Below, one piece after another: positions 8,433 through 17,589 of a DNA stretch of 64,000 nt; position 1 is the first letter of the stretch; each line of letters starts with the position of its first letter. Under the pieces are notes generated by a model. It had not been told where the DNA came from, made no database searches, and worked only from the letters and a program-made list of their open reading frames with translations. This stretch comes from Candidatus Pelagibacter communis (lineage in GTDB: Bacteria > Pseudomonadota > Alphaproteobacteria > Pelagibacterales > Pelagibacteraceae). A program made the translations under genes and the position numbers. The stretch lies in assembly GCF_001180185.1 (NCBI RefSeq), contig NZ_CVSS01000021.1, forward strand, positions 17,406 through 81,405. The letters run 5' to 3'.

Positions 8433-8816
8433 ATGAATAATCCAAAAATTCCAAGTAATAGAAATTTTGGTATTGTTTTTTGTATAGTGTTCTTCTTAGT
8501 AGGTATTTATTTTTTTTTTAATGATTCCTCCATTTTTTATTACTTACTGTCATTTTCATTACTATTTTTAATATTAGGTTTAGCAAACTCAAAAATACTG
8601 ACTATTCCTAACAAGCTGTGGTTTAGATTTGGATTATTCTTAGGAAAAATAATTTCCCCTGTTGTTATGGGATTGATATTCTTTTTAGTTGTAACACCAA
8701 TTGCAATTATAATGAAAATTTTAAAAAAAGATTTATTGAATTTAAATTTTAATAATAATAAATCATATTGGATTAAAAAAGATAGTGTCAAAAGTAACAT
8801 GAAAAAACAATTTTAA
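8433..8816 (+). CDS. SxtJ family small membrane protein
   Basis: A 127-residue protein with about three to four hydrophobic helices and a basic C-terminus containing SYWIKKD...KKQF. That tail matches the SxtJ-family tail, in which a Ser-Tyr-Trp motif precedes a short Met-Lys-Lys-Gln-Phe end. Genes of this family occur next to DUF5989 and NodU/CmcH carbamoyltransferases in many bacteria and in saxitoxin clusters, where the role of SxtJ is still unknown. It lies 1 base before the DUF5989 gene. The neighbour pattern is the strongest support for the assignment. It probably anchors or serves a membrane-linked carbamoylation step (inference). Confidence 0.8.
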   Translation: MNNPKIPSNRNFGIVFCIVFFLVGIYFFFNDSSIFYYLLSFSLLFLILGLANSKILTIPNKLWFRFGLFLGKIISPVVMGLIFFLVVTPIAIIMKILKKDLLNLNFNNNKSYWIKKDSVKSNMKKQF

Positions 8817-8817
8817 A

Positions 8818-8967
8818 ATGAGTTTTATAAAAGAATTTTGGGAATTTTTAAAAGTAAGGAAAAAGTATTGGTTACTACCAATTATAATTGTTCTTGTATT
8901 ATTTGGTGGTTTGATTGTTTTAACTCAAGGTTCTGCTATAGCTCCATTTATTTATACAATATTTTAA
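8818..8967 (+). CDS. DUF5989 family single-pass membrane peptide
   Basis: A 49-residue protein from ATG 8818 to TAA 8965-8967. It has the family layout: an N-terminal amphipathic segment FIKEFWEFLKVRKKYW, one hydrophobic helix (about 19-35), and the end motif TQGSAIAPFIYTIF. This pattern is very typical of the small proteins placed between SxtJ and carbamoyltransferase genes. It begins 1 base after SxtJ, and the carbamoyltransferase GTG start follows 1 base after its stop, so the three are translationally coupled. Function is unknown. The constant position suggests a membrane recruiter for the carbamoyltransferase (inference). Confidence 0.82.
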   Translation: MSFIKEFWEFLKVRKKYWLLPIIIVLVLFGGLIVLTQGSAIAPFIYTIF

Positions 8968-8968
8968 A

Positions 8969-10804
8969 GTGTTTTCAATTTTAGGAATATCCGCATTTTA
9001 TCACGATAGCGCAGCATGTATTTTAATTGATGGTGAAATTATTGCTGCAGCCCAAGAAGAGAGATTTACAAGAAAGAAACATGACCCAAGTTATCCTCAT
9101 AATGCTATAGAATTTGTTTTGAAATATTCAAATTTAAAATTAAGTGAAATTGATCAGATTGTTTTTTTTGAAAAACCTTTTTTAAAATTTGAAAGATTGT
9201 TAGAGACCTATGTTGCTTTTGCTCCTAAGGGATTTATATCTTTTAGTAAAGCAATGCCACTATGGATAAAAGAAAAACTTTTTCAAAAAAATTTTTTGTT
9301 CAATCAACTTAAAAAACACGATAGTAATTACAAATCAGATAAAAATATTTTTTTTTCTGAACATCATTTAAGTCATGCTGCAAGTGCATATTATCCATCA
9401 CCATTTAACGAAGCAATTATTTTAACAGCTGATGGAGTGGGGGAGTGGGCTACAACTACTGTTGCTGTTGGAAAAGGTAATAAATTAGAGATTAAAAAAG
9501 AAATTCATTTTCCTCATTCTCTAGGATTGCTCTATTCAGCATTTACTTACTATACAGGATTTAAGGTAAATAGTGGTGAGTATAAACTTATGGGATTAGC
9601 CCCTTATGGTAATCCTATTTATGAAGATAAAATAAAAGAACTAATAGATGTAAAAGATGATGGAAGTTTTAGGTTGGATCAAAAATATTTTAATTATTCA
9701 ACTGGTCTTACTATGACAAATGATAAGTTTAATAAATTATTTGGTCAAAAACCTCGTGATCCAAAAAAAGAAAAAATTACACAGTTTCATATGGATATTG
9801 CAGCATCTATTCAAAAAATTACTGAGGACATAATGATCAAATTAGCGAAATCTATACGACAAGAATATAATATAAAAAATTTATGTTTAGCTGGCGGGGT
9901 TGCCTTAAATTGTGTAGCTAATGGAAAAATTTTAAAAGAAAAAATTTTTGATGATATCTGGATACAGCCTGCAGCAGGAGATGCTGGAGGTTCATTAGGT
10001 GCTGCACTAGCACTATGGTATTTAGAAAATGATAAAGAAAGAAAACAAAGTTTGATAGATCAAATGAAAGGATCTTATTTAGGCACTGAATTCACTCAAT
10101 TGGAAATAGAAAAAGACTTAGAATCTTTAGGTGCAAAATTTCAGACTTATAAATATGAGGATTTAATTGATAAAACTTCTGAATATCTATCAAATCAAAA
10201 AGCTATAGGTTGGTTTCAGGGCAGAATGGAATTTGGACCAAGAGCATTAGGCTGTAGATCTATTTTGGGTGATCCAAGATCTGATAACATGCAAAAGAAT
10301 TTAAATTTGAAAGTAAAATATCGTGAAAGCTTTAGACCATTTGCACCTTCAGTACTTAAAGAGGAATTATCTAAATGGTTTAATTTAAGTGACGAAAGCC
10401 CTTACATGTTGCTTGTAGCAGAAATCAATCAAGAAAAAAAAATTAAAATGACTGAAGCACAAAAAAGTCTTTTTGGAATAGACAAACTTAATGTTAAAAG
10501 ATCTGAGATACCAGCAGTTACGCATGTTGACTATTCTGCTAGAATACAATCAGTGAGTAGAGATACTAATAGACGGTATTATGATTTGATATCAAAATTT
10601 AAGGAAAAAACAGGTTGCCCTGTATTGGTCAATACCTCTTTTAACGTTCGAGGTGAACCTATAGTTAATTCACCGTCCGATGCTTTTAATTGTTTTATGG
10701 GAACTGAATTAGACTATTTGGTAATTGGAAATTGCATTTTAGATAAAACTAAACAAAATTTGGAATTAAAAAAAGATTATACAAAAGAATTTGAATTAGA
10801 TTAG
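8969..10804 (+). CDS. carbamoyltransferase, NodU/CmcH family
   Basis: A 611-residue cytoplasmic enzyme with a GTG start fixed by the FSILGISAFYHDSAACI N-terminus. The Kae1-like N-terminal domain shows HDSAA (about 11-15), AAAQEERFTRKKHD (about 27-40), EHHLSHAASAYY and TADGVGEWATT. The YrdC-like C-terminal domain shows FQGRMEFGPRALGCRSILGD (about 418-437) and FRPFAPSV. The family uses carbamoyl phosphate and ATP to form a carbamoyl-adenylate and transfers the carbamoyl group to hydroxyls of sugars, antibiotics or Nod factors. The acceptor here is not evident. It is the third gene of the SxtJ-DUF5989 cassette, and an FAD oxidoreductase follows 10 bases downstream. Confidence 0.93.
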   Translation: MFSILGISAFYHDSAACILIDGEIIAAAQEERFTRKKHDPSYPHNAIEFVLKYSNLKLSEIDQIVFFEKPFLKFERLLETYVAFAPKGFISFSKAMPLWIKEKLFQKNFLFNQLKKHDSNYKSDKNIFFSEHHLSHAASAYYPSPFNEAIILTADGVGEWATTTVAVGKGNKLEIKKEIHFPHSLGLLYSAFTYYTGFKVNSGEYKLMGLAPYGNPIYEDKIKELIDVKDDGSFRLDQKYFNYSTGLTMTNDKFNKLFGQKPRDPKKEKITQFHMDIAASIQKITEDIMIKLAKSIRQEYNIKNLCLAGGVALNCVANGKILKEKIFDDIWIQPAAGDAGGSLGAALALWYLENDKERKQSLIDQMKGSYLGTEFTQLEIEKDLESLGAKFQTYKYEDLIDKTSEYLSNQKAIGWFQGRMEFGPRALGCRSILGDPRSDNMQKNLNLKVKYRESFRPFAPSVLKEELSKWFNLSDESPYMLLVAEINQEKKIKMTEAQKSLFGIDKLNVKRSEIPAVTHVDYSARIQSVSRDTNRRYYDLISKFKEKTGCPVLVNTSFNVRGEPIVNSPSDAFNCFMGTELDYLVIGNCILDKTKQNLELKKDYTKEFELD

Positions 10805-10814
10805 ATTTAACTTC

Positions 10815-12119
10815 ATGCAAATAATTAATGATAAAAGTTGTGGCTGGATAAATGATCTTCCAAAAAGATTTAATATTAAATCTGTTAGTAAAAACGAAAA
10901 GTGTGATTTTTTAATAGTAGGTGCTGGTTATACAGGTCTATCAGCTGCAAGAAAATTGTCAGAAATAAATTCAAAATTTAAAATTATAATAATTGACGCT
11001 CAATTAGCAGGTGAGGGAGCAAGCGGAAGAAATTCTGGATATCTGGTGGATACAACTTTAAATGACAGTTATAGTTTTAAAAGAGATATTGAGGCTTATA
11101 AAACTAAATTAAAAATTTATGATTTAGGTATTAAAACAATTAAACAATTTTTAAAAGACTATCAAGTTGACTGTGATTTGAATGAATGTGGGAAATATTT
11201 TGCTTCCTCTCTTAAAAAAGACATAAGTAAATTATTAAAATTTAAAAAAATATTAGATAATTTAAATTTCGAAAATCAAATATTAAATGAGGCTCAATTA
11301 AAAAAAAAACTTGGGACAAACTTTTATAAAACTGGAATTTTTACAAAAGGTGGCATTTTACTTCACCCAGCTAAATTAGCACGAGCTATGGTAGATGTAT
11401 TGCCAGAGAATGTTACTTTATTAGAAAATTCATTTCTTAAATCATGGAAAAAAACAAATGGCAAGATTGAAACTAAAGTTAACAATAACGATATCATATC
11501 TAACAAGATTATTTTTTGCTCAAATGGTTTTTTGAGTAATATGAATATCAAAAAAAGATTTAACTTTCCTTTAACACTTACTGCAAGCATGACAAGACAG
11601 TTAACTGATAAAGAATATAGTTTGATTGGAAGCCCAAAAGAATGGGGTGTATTACCAGTTCGACCGATGGGCGCAACCGTTAGACTTACAAAGGATAGAA
11701 GAATTTTGATCAGAAATACTAGTGAACACAGGAATCCAAATTATATGGATAAACGTACATTAAATAATAGAGTTAATATCCATAAAATTGGATTAAAAAA
11801 ACGTTTTCCATTTTTACCAGATAATATTATTTCATCTAGTTGGTCAGGGATTGTTTCAAGAAGCAGTAATGGTTCTCAAATATTTGAAAAAATTGATGAA
11901 AAAATTTTTGTTGCTGGAAGTTATTTTGGCTCAGGCATTGGTGCTGGAACTTTATTTGGTGAGCAGATTGCTTTAATGGCAAATAATCAACAATCTGAGG
12001 AAATAAAGATTATTCAGGAAAGAAAAAAACCAACTAAACTACCAATTAAACCTATCTTAAGTTTAGGGATAAGGTTGAGACTTTTTTACGAAAGAATTAT
12101 TGCACGAACTGAGATCTAA
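10815..12119 (+). CDS. FAD-dependent oxidoreductase, DAO/amine-oxidase-like
   Basis: A 434-residue flavoprotein. The ADP-binding Rossmann motif FLIVGAGYTGLSAARKL lies at about 32-48, followed by the acidic IIIIDAQLAGEGASGRNSGY region typical of the D-amino-acid-oxidase/PuuB fold (glycine oxidase, gamma-glutamylputrescine oxidase). A C-terminal VAGSYFGSGIGAGTLFGEQIA segment closes the FAD site. It probably oxidises a secondary or primary amine with an unidentified substrate. It is 10 bases after the carbamoyltransferase, so they are probably one transcript, although no known pathway joins them. The stop overlaps the convergent membrane-protein gene in the 4-base string CTAA. Confidence 0.85.
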   Translation: MQIINDKSCGWINDLPKRFNIKSVSKNEKCDFLIVGAGYTGLSAARKLSEINSKFKIIIIDAQLAGEGASGRNSGYLVDTTLNDSYSFKRDIEAYKTKLKIYDLGIKTIKQFLKDYQVDCDLNECGKYFASSLKKDISKLLKFKKILDNLNFENQILNEAQLKKKLGTNFYKTGIFTKGGILLHPAKLARAMVDVLPENVTLLENSFLKSWKKTNGKIETKVNNNDIISNKIIFCSNGFLSNMNIKKRFNFPLTLTASMTRQLTDKEYSLIGSPKEWGVLPVRPMGATVRLTKDRRILIRNTSEHRNPNYMDKRTLNNRVNIHKIGLKKRFPFLPDNIISSSWSGIVSRSSNGSQIFEKIDEKIFVAGSYFGSGIGAGTLFGEQIALMANNQQSEEIKIIQERKKPTKLPIKPILSLGIRLRLFYERIIARTEI

Positions 12120-13819
12120 TTTTTTCTTTTAATCATTTTAAATGGACCTAAACTGTCTCCTTCAACATTTCCCGCATAATGTGTACAAGGTGTTTTAACT
12201 GTCCAACATCCTTTTTGATCATTCGGAACATATATAGATATATCATTTCCAATATCTATTTTTGTGGATTCTTGTTTTGGTGAATAAAATAAAGGAAAGT
12301 TATGATTTTTGACTATTAAAAATTCCTCTTTGATCCTTTTAAAATTTTTATAGTTAAATAAAAAAAATGATAAAATAATTAAAGTAAAAGTAACAGATAA
12401 CTTTTTTTTAAGATTAATATTTTTTTTTGCTAAAAAAATAGAGAATGGTAAGAAAATCAAAATTGCTAAAAGATGATATCCTCCATATCTTAAGGCAGGG
12501 TGATATAAAAACCATTCTAAAAATAATAAACTCGTAATAATGCATATGATTTTTATTGATCTTTTCGACAAACTATCAATTTTTTTAAAACTTTGATTAA
12601 TATTTAATTGATATAAAAAGGTTACTAGAAAAACTAAAAAAAACATACCTAATAGAGTTTCTTTAAATTTATATGTGAAATATCTTTCATACCAATTTGA
12701 TACCCAATTTAGTTTTTTAATATATTCATCATCATTTTTGATTTTATAATTTAATCCAGCTCCAGATTTTGACCATAATTGGTAAAATTTATTCATCTTT
12801 TCAACATGCCTTTTACTCAAAGACCATTCTAATTTATTTTCTAAGCAAGTTTGTTTGACAGGATAAACTGCACAACCTGTAAAAGATAAATTCATAAAAA
12901 TTAAAAGAAATAGACCAATTAATGATGCTAAAATAGTTTTAGGTAATAAAATATATTTTAAATTTTTTAATTTTGTAAAAAATAAAAGTGGTACAAGAAA
13001 TAAAAAATTTAAAATCATCATAGATTTTAATGTGCTACAATATGTGATTAATAAAATTGATAAATTCAAATTTGAATTATTAATTTCCTTTACTTTTTTA
13101 AATTTGTAAATTTCATAAATCAAAGGAATTATTGTTAACATGATGATTTGACCTGAAAGATCAGTACCGTATCCCCCAATTCTAAAAAATTTAAAATTTA
13201 TAAAAAGAAATGAAAACAAGTAAAAAAAATAACTAAAATCTAAAATTTTTAAATTTTTATTAGTCAGTTTGTCTATGAAGACTAAATTCACAAAAAAAAG
13301 TGTTAACCATCCTATAGAGTGAAATAAGTAATGTTTTATAAATGGTAAAAAAATTATCGAATTTAAAAAAAAAACTGAAGAATGATGATTATATCCATGA
13401 CCCAAGTTTCCTAAACCAAATATTAATTTATTTTCAGTTAAAACGAGAGAATATGTAAGGTGATAATAATTGAAATCATCATGGTTTCTGAGAATTAACA
13501 AACCTATGAAAAGTAAAATAAAAATAGTAAAAAATCTTTTAATATTAATCTTGAAATTATTTTTTTTTGAAAGATAAAAATAAAAAAATATAATTATTCC
13601 GACTAAATGAATAAGTATATTGTGGTAGTAATTGTGTTTAATAAATATTATTGTTGTATAAGAAATTAATGTACAGGTGAACAATCCCAATAACCCTAAG
13701 TAACCAATATTTATTTTTAATAGCCTTCTGTCTAAAAAATATGAGAGTATTGATCCATATCCTACAAAGGATAAAGATATTAATAATACTAAAGAGAAAA
13801 TAACAAAAAAATTAATCAT
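12116..13819 (-). CDS. large multi-pass membrane protein, possibly GT-C-like, function unknown
   Basis: A 567-residue protein with about eleven hydrophobic helices. A conserved-looking luminal segment RNHDDFNYYHLTYSL near 110-125 is rich in Asp, His and Tyr, and a short soluble C-terminal tail ends the protein. It has a long periplasmic loop near 318-365 with paired cysteines (SFTGCAVYPVKQTC). The topology, with an early acidic loop, resembles polyprenyl-phosphate-dependent GT-C glycosyltransferases and the LIC_10190 family, but no signature is firm. It starts 26 bases after the M23 peptidase on the same strand. I do not assign a function. A cell-envelope role is only suggested by neighbours. 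Confidence 0.75.
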   Translation of the reverse strand: MINFFVIFSLVLLISLSFVGYGSILSYFLDRRLLKINIGYLGLLGLFTCTLISYTTIIFIKHNYYHNILIHLVGIIIFFYFYLSKKNNFKINIKRFFTIFILLFIGLLILRNHDDFNYYHLTYSLVLTENKLIFGLGNLGHGYNHHSSVFFLNSIIFLPFIKHYLFHSIGWLTLFFVNLVFIDKLTNKNLKILDFSYFFYLFSFLFINFKFFRIGGYGTDLSGQIIMLTIIPLIYEIYKFKKVKEINNSNLNLSILLITYCSTLKSMMILNFLFLVPLLFFTKLKNLKYILLPKTILASLIGLFLLIFMNLSFTGCAVYPVKQTCLENKLEWSLSKRHVEKMNKFYQLWSKSGAGLNYKIKNDDEYIKKLNWVSNWYERYFTYKFKETLLGMFFLVFLVTFLYQLNINQSFKKIDSLSKRSIKIICIITSLLFLEWFLYHPALRYGGYHLLAILIFLPFSIFLAKKNINLKKKLSVTFTLIILSFFLFNYKNFKRIKEEFLIVKNHNFPLFYSPKQESTKIDIGNDISIYVPNDQKGCWTVKTPCTHYAGNVEGDSLGPFKMIKRKN

Positions 13820-13845
13820 TTATTAAAGAATATGATATGAAAAAT

Positions 13846-14649
13846 TTAGTTTAATACTGACATAGGATCAAGTCTTGTTTGAAACCAATTAATTCTAAAA
13901 TCTAGATGAGGCCCTGTTGACCTGCCAGTTGATCCAACTGTTCCAATAATATCTCCCTGCAGAACTTCATCTCCAACTCCCACATTAAGTGTTTCTAAAT
14001 GAGAATATATTGTCGAGATACCGTGACCATGATCCATAATAATAGTTCCACCCGTGTAATATAAATCTGTTTCGGCCAACGTAACAATACCTGTTGCTGA
14101 TGATTGGATTTTTGTTCCTTTTTTAGCAGCTATATCTATTCCATAGTGTGGCCATCTAGGTTTACCATTTAAAATTCTTTGACTACCATAAACACCACTA
14201 ATAATTCCTTCTACTGGCATAATGAATTGATTTTTGAAAAAAGGTAAGTCAGAATTAATAGCTCTTGCTTCTCCAATTTTATTATTTTCTTCTTTAATTC
14301 TTTTATAAACAGATTCAGGTGGAGTTACCTTACTTTCTTCTAACCCATCAATTCTTTGAATATTGTATTTTCTTTTTAAAACTTGTTTAGTAATAACTTC
14401 TTTTTTATCGTTTGTAATTTTTGTGATAGTGACATCGAATTTTCTATCCCTATCTATTCCAAATACAAAGTAACCATCTTTAGAAACTTTAATTTCTTTT
14501 TTACCTATTAATATTTTGGCAGATGGATTGGTAATTCCAATAATATAATGACCTTGTAAAAATTTACCTTTAAATTCAATTGCATTTAATTGTGTTGAGG
14601 CAAAGAGAATTATTATAAAAAATAATCTATAAATTATTTTGCAGTCCAT
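13846..14649 (-). CDS. secreted M23 (LytM-type) peptidase with variant HLD site
   Basis: A 267-residue exported protein. A signal peptide covers about 1-23 (FFIIILFASTQLNA), then a beta-rich N-terminal domain, a short charged helix (about 103-130) and a C-terminal LytM domain (about 140-267). Zinc motif 1 is intact, with H168 and D172 in HYGID, and H217 lies in YSHL. Motif 2, usually His-x-His, reads H248-L-D250, so the last metal ligand is Asp. This HLD variant is, to my memory, common in an alphaproteobacterial subfamily, so activity is not ruled out. It probably acts on, or regulates cutting of, periplasmic peptidoglycan. It overlaps the upstream SDR gene by 16 bases. Confidence 0.88.
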   Translation of the reverse strand: MDCKIIYRLFFIIILFASTQLNAIEFKGKFLQGHYIIGITNPSAKILIGKKEIKVSKDGYFVFGIDRDRKFDVTITKITNDKKEVITKQVLKRKYNIQRIDGLEESKVTPPESVYKRIKEENNKIGEARAINSDLPFFKNQFIMPVEGIISGVYGSQRILNGKPRWPHYGIDIAAKKGTKIQSSATGIVTLAETDLYYTGGTIIMDHGHGISTIYSHLETLNVGVGDEVLQGDIIGTVGSTGRSTGPHLDFRINWFQTRLDPMSVLN

Positions 14650-15401
14650 CCACCATCTACCAATAATGAGGTTCCTGTAATCATTGATGCTGCATCTGAG
14701 GCTAAAAAAACAACAGCTGATGCTACTTCAGATAATTCTGCAAATCTACCAAGAGGAATATTGTTTAACATATCTCTTTTGAATTTTTTATCTTTTAAAA
14801 ACTTTTTAGTCATTGGAGTTACGACAAATGTAGGACAGACAGTATTTACTCTGATGTTGTATTTAGCAAGATCAATTGACATTCCTTTAGTTAGGCCTTC
14901 TAAGCCAAACTTATTCATATTGTATACACTTCTAATTGGTCCACCTACATGCCCCATTTGAGATGACATATTAACTATCGAGCCACCTATTTTTTTCCTA
15001 TTTTTAGATTTTATCATTTTAAGAGTACATAGATGTGCAAGATTAAAAGTAGCGATAGTGTTGATCTTAACCATATATTCCATATCTTTATTTTTAACTT
15101 TTGTAAAATGTGCTGGACGATTGTTTCCAGCATTGTTTATTAAGATATCTATTTTGGTTTGTTGATCGATTATTTTTTTTATTTCATTGAAATTTGTAAT
15201 GTCACATACATAAGACTTACATTTTACTTTAAGTTTTTTTATTATTTTTGAAACTTCATTCAAATCTTTTTGAGTTCTACTAATAATTATTAAATTAGCA
15301 CCAGCCTCAGCAAGAGCAATTGCACAAGCTCTTCCAAGTCCTTTACCAGCTCCAGTTACAATTGCTGTTTTATTTCTGAGATTATAATTTTTTAAGTACA
15401 T
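14634..15401 (-). CDS. short-chain dehydrogenase/reductase (SDR)
   Basis: A 255-residue classical SDR. It has the cofactor motif TGAGKGLGRA (about 16-25), the NNAGN motif (near 90), a catalytic Ser in NMSSQMG, a Tyr-x3-Lys in YNMNK (Y160/K164 region), and a C-terminal GTSLLVDGGWTAK tail. These enzymes reduce or oxidise alcohol/ketone substrates with NAD(P)(H). Arg in ISRTQ after beta2 may favour NADPH (inference). The stop lies inside the M23 gene start (16-base overlap), and its start overlaps the TerC stop by one base, so it is cotranscribed with the GMC oxidoreductase-TerC operon. A role as partner dehydrogenase for the GMC enzyme's product is possible. Confidence 0.88.
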   Translation of the reverse strand: MYLKNYNLRNKTAIVTGAGKGLGRACAIALAEAGANLIIISRTQKDLNEVSKIIKKLKVKCKSYVCDITNFNEIKKIIDQQTKIDILINNAGNNRPAHFTKVKNKDMEYMVKINTIATFNLAHLCTLKMIKSKNRKKIGGSIVNMSSQMGHVGGPIRSVYNMNKFGLEGLTKGMSIDLAKYNIRVNTVCPTFVVTPMTKKFLKDKKFKRDMLNNIPLGRFAELSEVASAVVFLASDAASMITGTSLLVDGGWTAK

Positions 15402-15994
15402 TATAAAAATAATATTTGAATATCTGTGTAAATCAATTCAATAGCAACAATTAAAATTGCTAATAATCCTGCCCAAGCGATCCACTTGTATTTTTTAATC
15501 CAATTTGAAATTAATGTTGCAGCAAAAGCCATTAATACAATTGATAAAACCAAACCAAATATTAATAATTTATAGTGATCACCTGCTGCTCCAGCTACAC
15601 CCAAAACGTTGTCTAAACTCATTGTAAAATCAGCTAATAAAATTGTCCATATAGCTTTTAAGAAACTAGAATTATCAACTTTAATATCTTCCTCATGATC
15701 TGAGCCTTTTATAACATCAGTATAAAGTTTATAGACTATATAAAGTAGAAGTAATCCACCTAATAATCTTAAACCTGTAATCTGTAATAGGTATGCAGTT
15801 AGTAAAGTTAAGATAATTCTTAATATAACTGCTCCACCAATACCAAAAAAAATTATTTTTTTTCTTTGTTCTAATGGAAATTTAGATGCAACCATTCCAA
15901 TTATTATTGCATTGTCCCCTGCTAAAACTAAATCAATTAAAATGATTTGAGTTAATATTGTCAGTTGCTCTGGGGTAAATAATTCAGCAAACAT
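15401..15994 (-). CDS. TerC/YjbE family integral membrane protein
   Basis: A 197-residue protein with about six to seven membrane helices. It carries the two acidic TerC motifs: LIDLVLAGDNAIIIGM (about 19-34) and LLADFTMSLDNVLGVAG (about 118-134). The conserved Asp and Asn residues in both halves are proposed to bind metal ions. The YjbE branch is linked to metal (often manganese) export in other bacteria. That activity is not shown here. It overlaps by one base both the GMC oxidoreductase upstream and the SDR downstream, giving a tightly packed operon. Confidence 0.9.
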   Translation of the reverse strand: MFAELFTPEQLTILTQIILIDLVLAGDNAIIIGMVASKFPLEQRKKIIFFGIGGAVILRIILTLLTAYLLQITGLRLLGGLLLLYIVYKLYTDVIKGSDHEEDIKVDNSSFLKAIWTILLADFTMSLDNVLGVAGAAGDHYKLLIFGLVLSIVLMAFAATLISNWIKKYKWIAWAGLLAILIVAIELIYTDIQILFL

Positions 15995-17589
15995 TAATTT
16001 GTAAGTATCATATCAGCACCTTTTTCTGCAATCATTATTGTTGGTGCATTAGTGTTGCCCGAGGTAATGTTTGGCATAATAGATGCATCAATTACTCTTA
16101 AATTTTTGATTCCTTTTACTCTCAGTTTTTCATCAACTACAGCCATATCATCTTGTCCCATTTTACAAGTTCCAACAGGATGAAATATAGTTTGAGCGTG
16201 ATTAGACGCTTGTTTAACTAACTCTTCGTTATCATTAATATGTATTCCAGGTCTATATTCTTCAGGTGAATATTTTTTGAATGTTTCGGACTCCATAATA
16301 ATTTTTCTTGTCAATTTAAGTCCTTTTGCTGCAATTAGTCTATCGTTTTCAGTTGATAAATAATTTTGTTTTATTTTTGCATAAATTCTTGAATCTTTAT
16401 CGACTATACTTACGTGGCCTCTACTAGTAGGTTTTATATTTGATACTGTAGGAGTAAAGGCATGAAAGTCATGATTCTTACTAGCTCCTAATGTGTCCAT
16501 GCTCATGGGCTGGACATGCCATTGTAGATCAGGAAGTTCAAGTGAGGAGTCACTTTTCGCAAACATACATAACTGACTTGCACCCATTGTCATTGGACCA
16601 CTTCTTTTAAAAATATACTCTAATCCAATCATTAAGTTTCCAAATAAACTATTAATTTTCTTATTAAGTGATTTTAAACCATTGATTTTATACACAGGTC
16701 TTAACATTAAATGATCATGTAAATTTTCTCCCACACCTTTTAAATTTTGTATCGTATCAATTCCAAGATCTCTCAATTTATCAGAATTACCGATACCAGA
16801 TACTTGAAGTATTTGTGGTGAACCAATAGCACCTGATGAAAGAATTATTTCTTTATTTGCTTGAACTTTTTTGAGTTCATTGTCTTGCCAATATTCTACT
16901 TCTTTTGCAATTTTATTTTCAAAATTTATTTTTTTTACATGTGCGTGAGTAATAATTTTTAAATTTTGTCTTTTTTTTATTGGATTTAGATAACCAACTG
17001 CTGTGCTACATCTAAAACCATCTTTTTCAGTAACTTGAAAATATCCACATCCATGGTTATCACCAGTATTAAAATCTTTAGTTTTTGGAATACCAAATTC
17101 TTCTGCAGCATTTTGAAATTCATCTAAAAGAGGAAGATGAATTCTTTGATCAGAAACTGATAATGGACCACCAATTCCGTGAAATTCATTTTTACCTCTT
17201 TCTTGGTCCTCAGCTTTAATAAAATATGGTAAAACATCATCCCAACCCCAACCTGTATTACCTAACTGCCTCCAAATATCATAATCTCTATTTTGACCTC
17301 TAATATAAAGTAAACCATTAATTGATGAACTCCCTCCTAAAGTTTTTCCTCTAGGATATCTGATTGAGATATTATTCATACTTTCATCTGGTTCAGTTTT
17401 ATAACACCAGTCAGTTTTTGGGTTGTGCATTGTTTTGAAATAGCCAACAGGTATATGTATCCAAGGATAGTTATCCTTGCCACCAGCTTCTATTAGTAGT
17501 ACTTTATTAGCAGAATTTTCTGACAACCTATTAGCAAGGACACACCCAGCTGATCCAGCTCCTAAGATTATGAAATCAAATTTATCCAT
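15994..17589 (-). CDS. GMC family oxidoreductase, choline-dehydrogenase-like
   Basis: A 531-residue FAD enzyme. It has the N-terminal dinucleotide motif FIILGAGSAGCVLANRLS (about 6-23), GMC signature 1 at RGKTLGGSSSINGLLYIRG (about 80-98), signature 2 at SSGAIGSPQILQVSGIG (about 251-267), and a catalytic His in TIFHPVGTCKMG, followed by NITSGNTNAPTIMIAEKGA with the partner Asn. Length and motifs fit BetA-type alcohol or choline dehydrogenases. The substrate cannot be read from sequence; annotations of choline specificity are frequently over-stretched. It is the first gene of a minus-strand operon (GMC-TerC-SDR-M23). It is divergent from a TRAP transporter, which suggests that transporter may bring in its substrate. 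Confidence 0.92.
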   Translation of the reverse strand: MDKFDFIILGAGSAGCVLANRLSENSANKVLLIEAGGKDNYPWIHIPVGYFKTMHNPKTDWCYKTEPDESMNNISIRYPRGKTLGGSSSINGLLYIRGQNRDYDIWRQLGNTGWGWDDVLPYFIKAEDQERGKNEFHGIGGPLSVSDQRIHLPLLDEFQNAAEEFGIPKTKDFNTGDNHGCGYFQVTEKDGFRCSTAVGYLNPIKKRQNLKIITHAHVKKINFENKIAKEVEYWQDNELKKVQANKEIILSSGAIGSPQILQVSGIGNSDKLRDLGIDTIQNLKGVGENLHDHLMLRPVYKINGLKSLNKKINSLFGNLMIGLEYIFKRSGPMTMGASQLCMFAKSDSSLELPDLQWHVQPMSMDTLGASKNHDFHAFTPTVSNIKPTSRGHVSIVDKDSRIYAKIKQNYLSTENDRLIAAKGLKLTRKIIMESETFKKYSPEEYRPGIHINDNEELVKQASNHAQTIFHPVGTCKMGQDDMAVVDEKLRVKGIKNLRVIDASIMPNITSGNTNAPTIMIAEKGADMILTN

